From assembly GCA_913778085.1 (NCBI GenBank), contig CAJYXJ010000014.1:62001-126000 (forward strand): DNA of 64,000 bases. Direction: 5' to 3'. Both the position numbers and the translations under genes were made by a program. The number at the start of each line of letters is the position of its first letter. The stretch's first letter is position 1. The DNA is from an uncultured Chryseobacterium sp. (GTDB taxonomy: Bacteria > Bacteroidota > Bacteroidia > Flavobacteriales > Weeksellaceae). The notes beneath the pieces are model-generated. The model was not told the DNA's origin. It saw nothing but the letters and a program-made list of their open reading frames with translations, and searched no databases. This document shows, one piece after another, positions 63,506-64,000 of the stretch.

Positions 63506-64000
63506 ATTTATCTAAATCTTTATCTGTAGCTGCGGGTACTTCGATACATATTGTAGTTGAATACCCATATTTTGGGTTATCTACAAATATTTTACCTCGA
63601 TAACTACTTAATATATCTTTTACTATTTTTAATCCTAGTCCTGTTCCAGTTATCTCATTTTTTGAATCTAAATCATCTAAAGTATTTGGGGACGATGTTG
63701 TGAAAAATTCTTCAAAGATACGATCTTTAATTTCTTCACTAATACCATCACCTGTATCAGAAAATCTAACAATTAGTTTATTTTCATTTTTACCACATTC
63801 AATATTGATTACTCCAATATTATTACTCCTTTTTATTGCCTTTTTTGAATTTGTAAATAAATTAAATAATATACTAGACCATTCCGATGGATGCATAGGG
63901 CAAGAGAATAAATAGTTCCCTACAATTTCCGGTTCTTCTAGTTTTATATCATTTTTAATTAAATCATTTTCAATTGTTTTCCAAAAAGTATTTATAGCTT
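63495..64000 (-). CDS. Histidine kinase, C-terminal part only (window edge)
   Basis: The frame stays open to the window end, giving 168 residues; the ATG at 63896 is internal. The GHKL ATPase core is clear: N-box NLFTNSKKAIKR, G1 box DTGDGI, F box EEFFTTSS and G2 box GTGLGLKIV. The sensor and dimerisation parts lie outside the window. Paired with the downstream receiver gene (11-base overlap). A non-kinase GHKL ATPase is the alternative until the rest is seen. Confidence 0.85.
   Translation of the reverse strand, partial: AINTFWKTIENDLIKNDIKLEEPEIVGNYLFSCPMHPSEWSSILFNLFTNSKKAIKRSNNIGVINIECGKNENKLIVRFSDTGDGISEEIKDRIFEEFFTTSSPNTLDDLDSKNEITGTGLGLKIVKDILSSYRGKIFVDNPKYGYSTTICIEVPAATDKDLDKYGL

Overview
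The window looks like a chromosomal stretch of a Bacteroidota bacterium, most likely a Flavobacteriia member close to Chryseobacterium. The signs are SusC/SusD and DUF6520/DUF5686-type proteins, AraC regulators fused to membrane or TPR parts, -7 boxes of the TAnnTTTG type, and a Bacteroidota-type tra/mob conjugation module. No rRNA, complete tRNA or CRISPR array was seen.

Layout. (1) 1-15.5 kb reads as ordinary chromosome: an arsB-like pump cut by the window edge, three tandem ~245-bp repeats, an outer-membrane DUF5686 protein, an AsmA-like protein, a protein made of 17-residue repeats, a flavin reductase broken by a nonsense codon, a TspO-like membrane protein, an SDR-SDR-AraC cassette, and AraC(membrane)-DoxX-lipoprotein. 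(2) Around 15.5 kb lies a terminator next to a tRNA-3'-end-like sequence that could be an integration scar. (3) 16-44.5 kb carries an integrative conjugative element backbone: PDDEXK (YhcG) and RadC-like genes, tra genes in the order traA-DUF3408-traD ... traE-F-G-I-J-K-L-M-N on the minus strand, an oriT-like inverted repeat, mobA-mobB, mobC and rteC. The backbone is interrupted twice: an AraC-SDR-AKR cassette between traD and traE, and an AraC(frameshifted)-DUF4345-SDR cassette plus a dinB-dnaE / S24-repressor mutagenesis module between mobB and mobC. traO, traP, traQ and an integrase are not visible. (4) 44.5-56.6 kb is a nutrient or peptide handling locus: TPR-AraC regulator, a small lipoprotein, a MauE/DoxX-like protein, a four-cysteine DUF6520-type secreted peptide, an S9 peptidase and a SusD/SusC pair. 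(5) 56.6-64 kb is strikingly AT-rich: a minus-strand small RNA with a good promoter and terminator, an XRE regulator, a decayed second XRE gene, and a compact set encoding histidine kinase (cut by the window), receiver protein, unknown protein, Eco57I-like methyltransferase, DUF262 protein and HEPN protein.

How it fits together. The tra genes would build a type IV secretion channel, MobA/MobB would nick at the oriT-like site, and MobC would couple the DNA to the channel. The cargo cassettes are redox enzymes placed under local AraC regulators, with direct repeats 21-23 bp apart upstream of several promoters. The S24 protein probably represses the divergent dinB-dnaE pair through an inverted repeat between them. 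The last block combines a DNA methyltransferase with two effector families often found in anti-phage systems and a signalling pair that is unusual beside them; it is the best candidate for an undescribed system.
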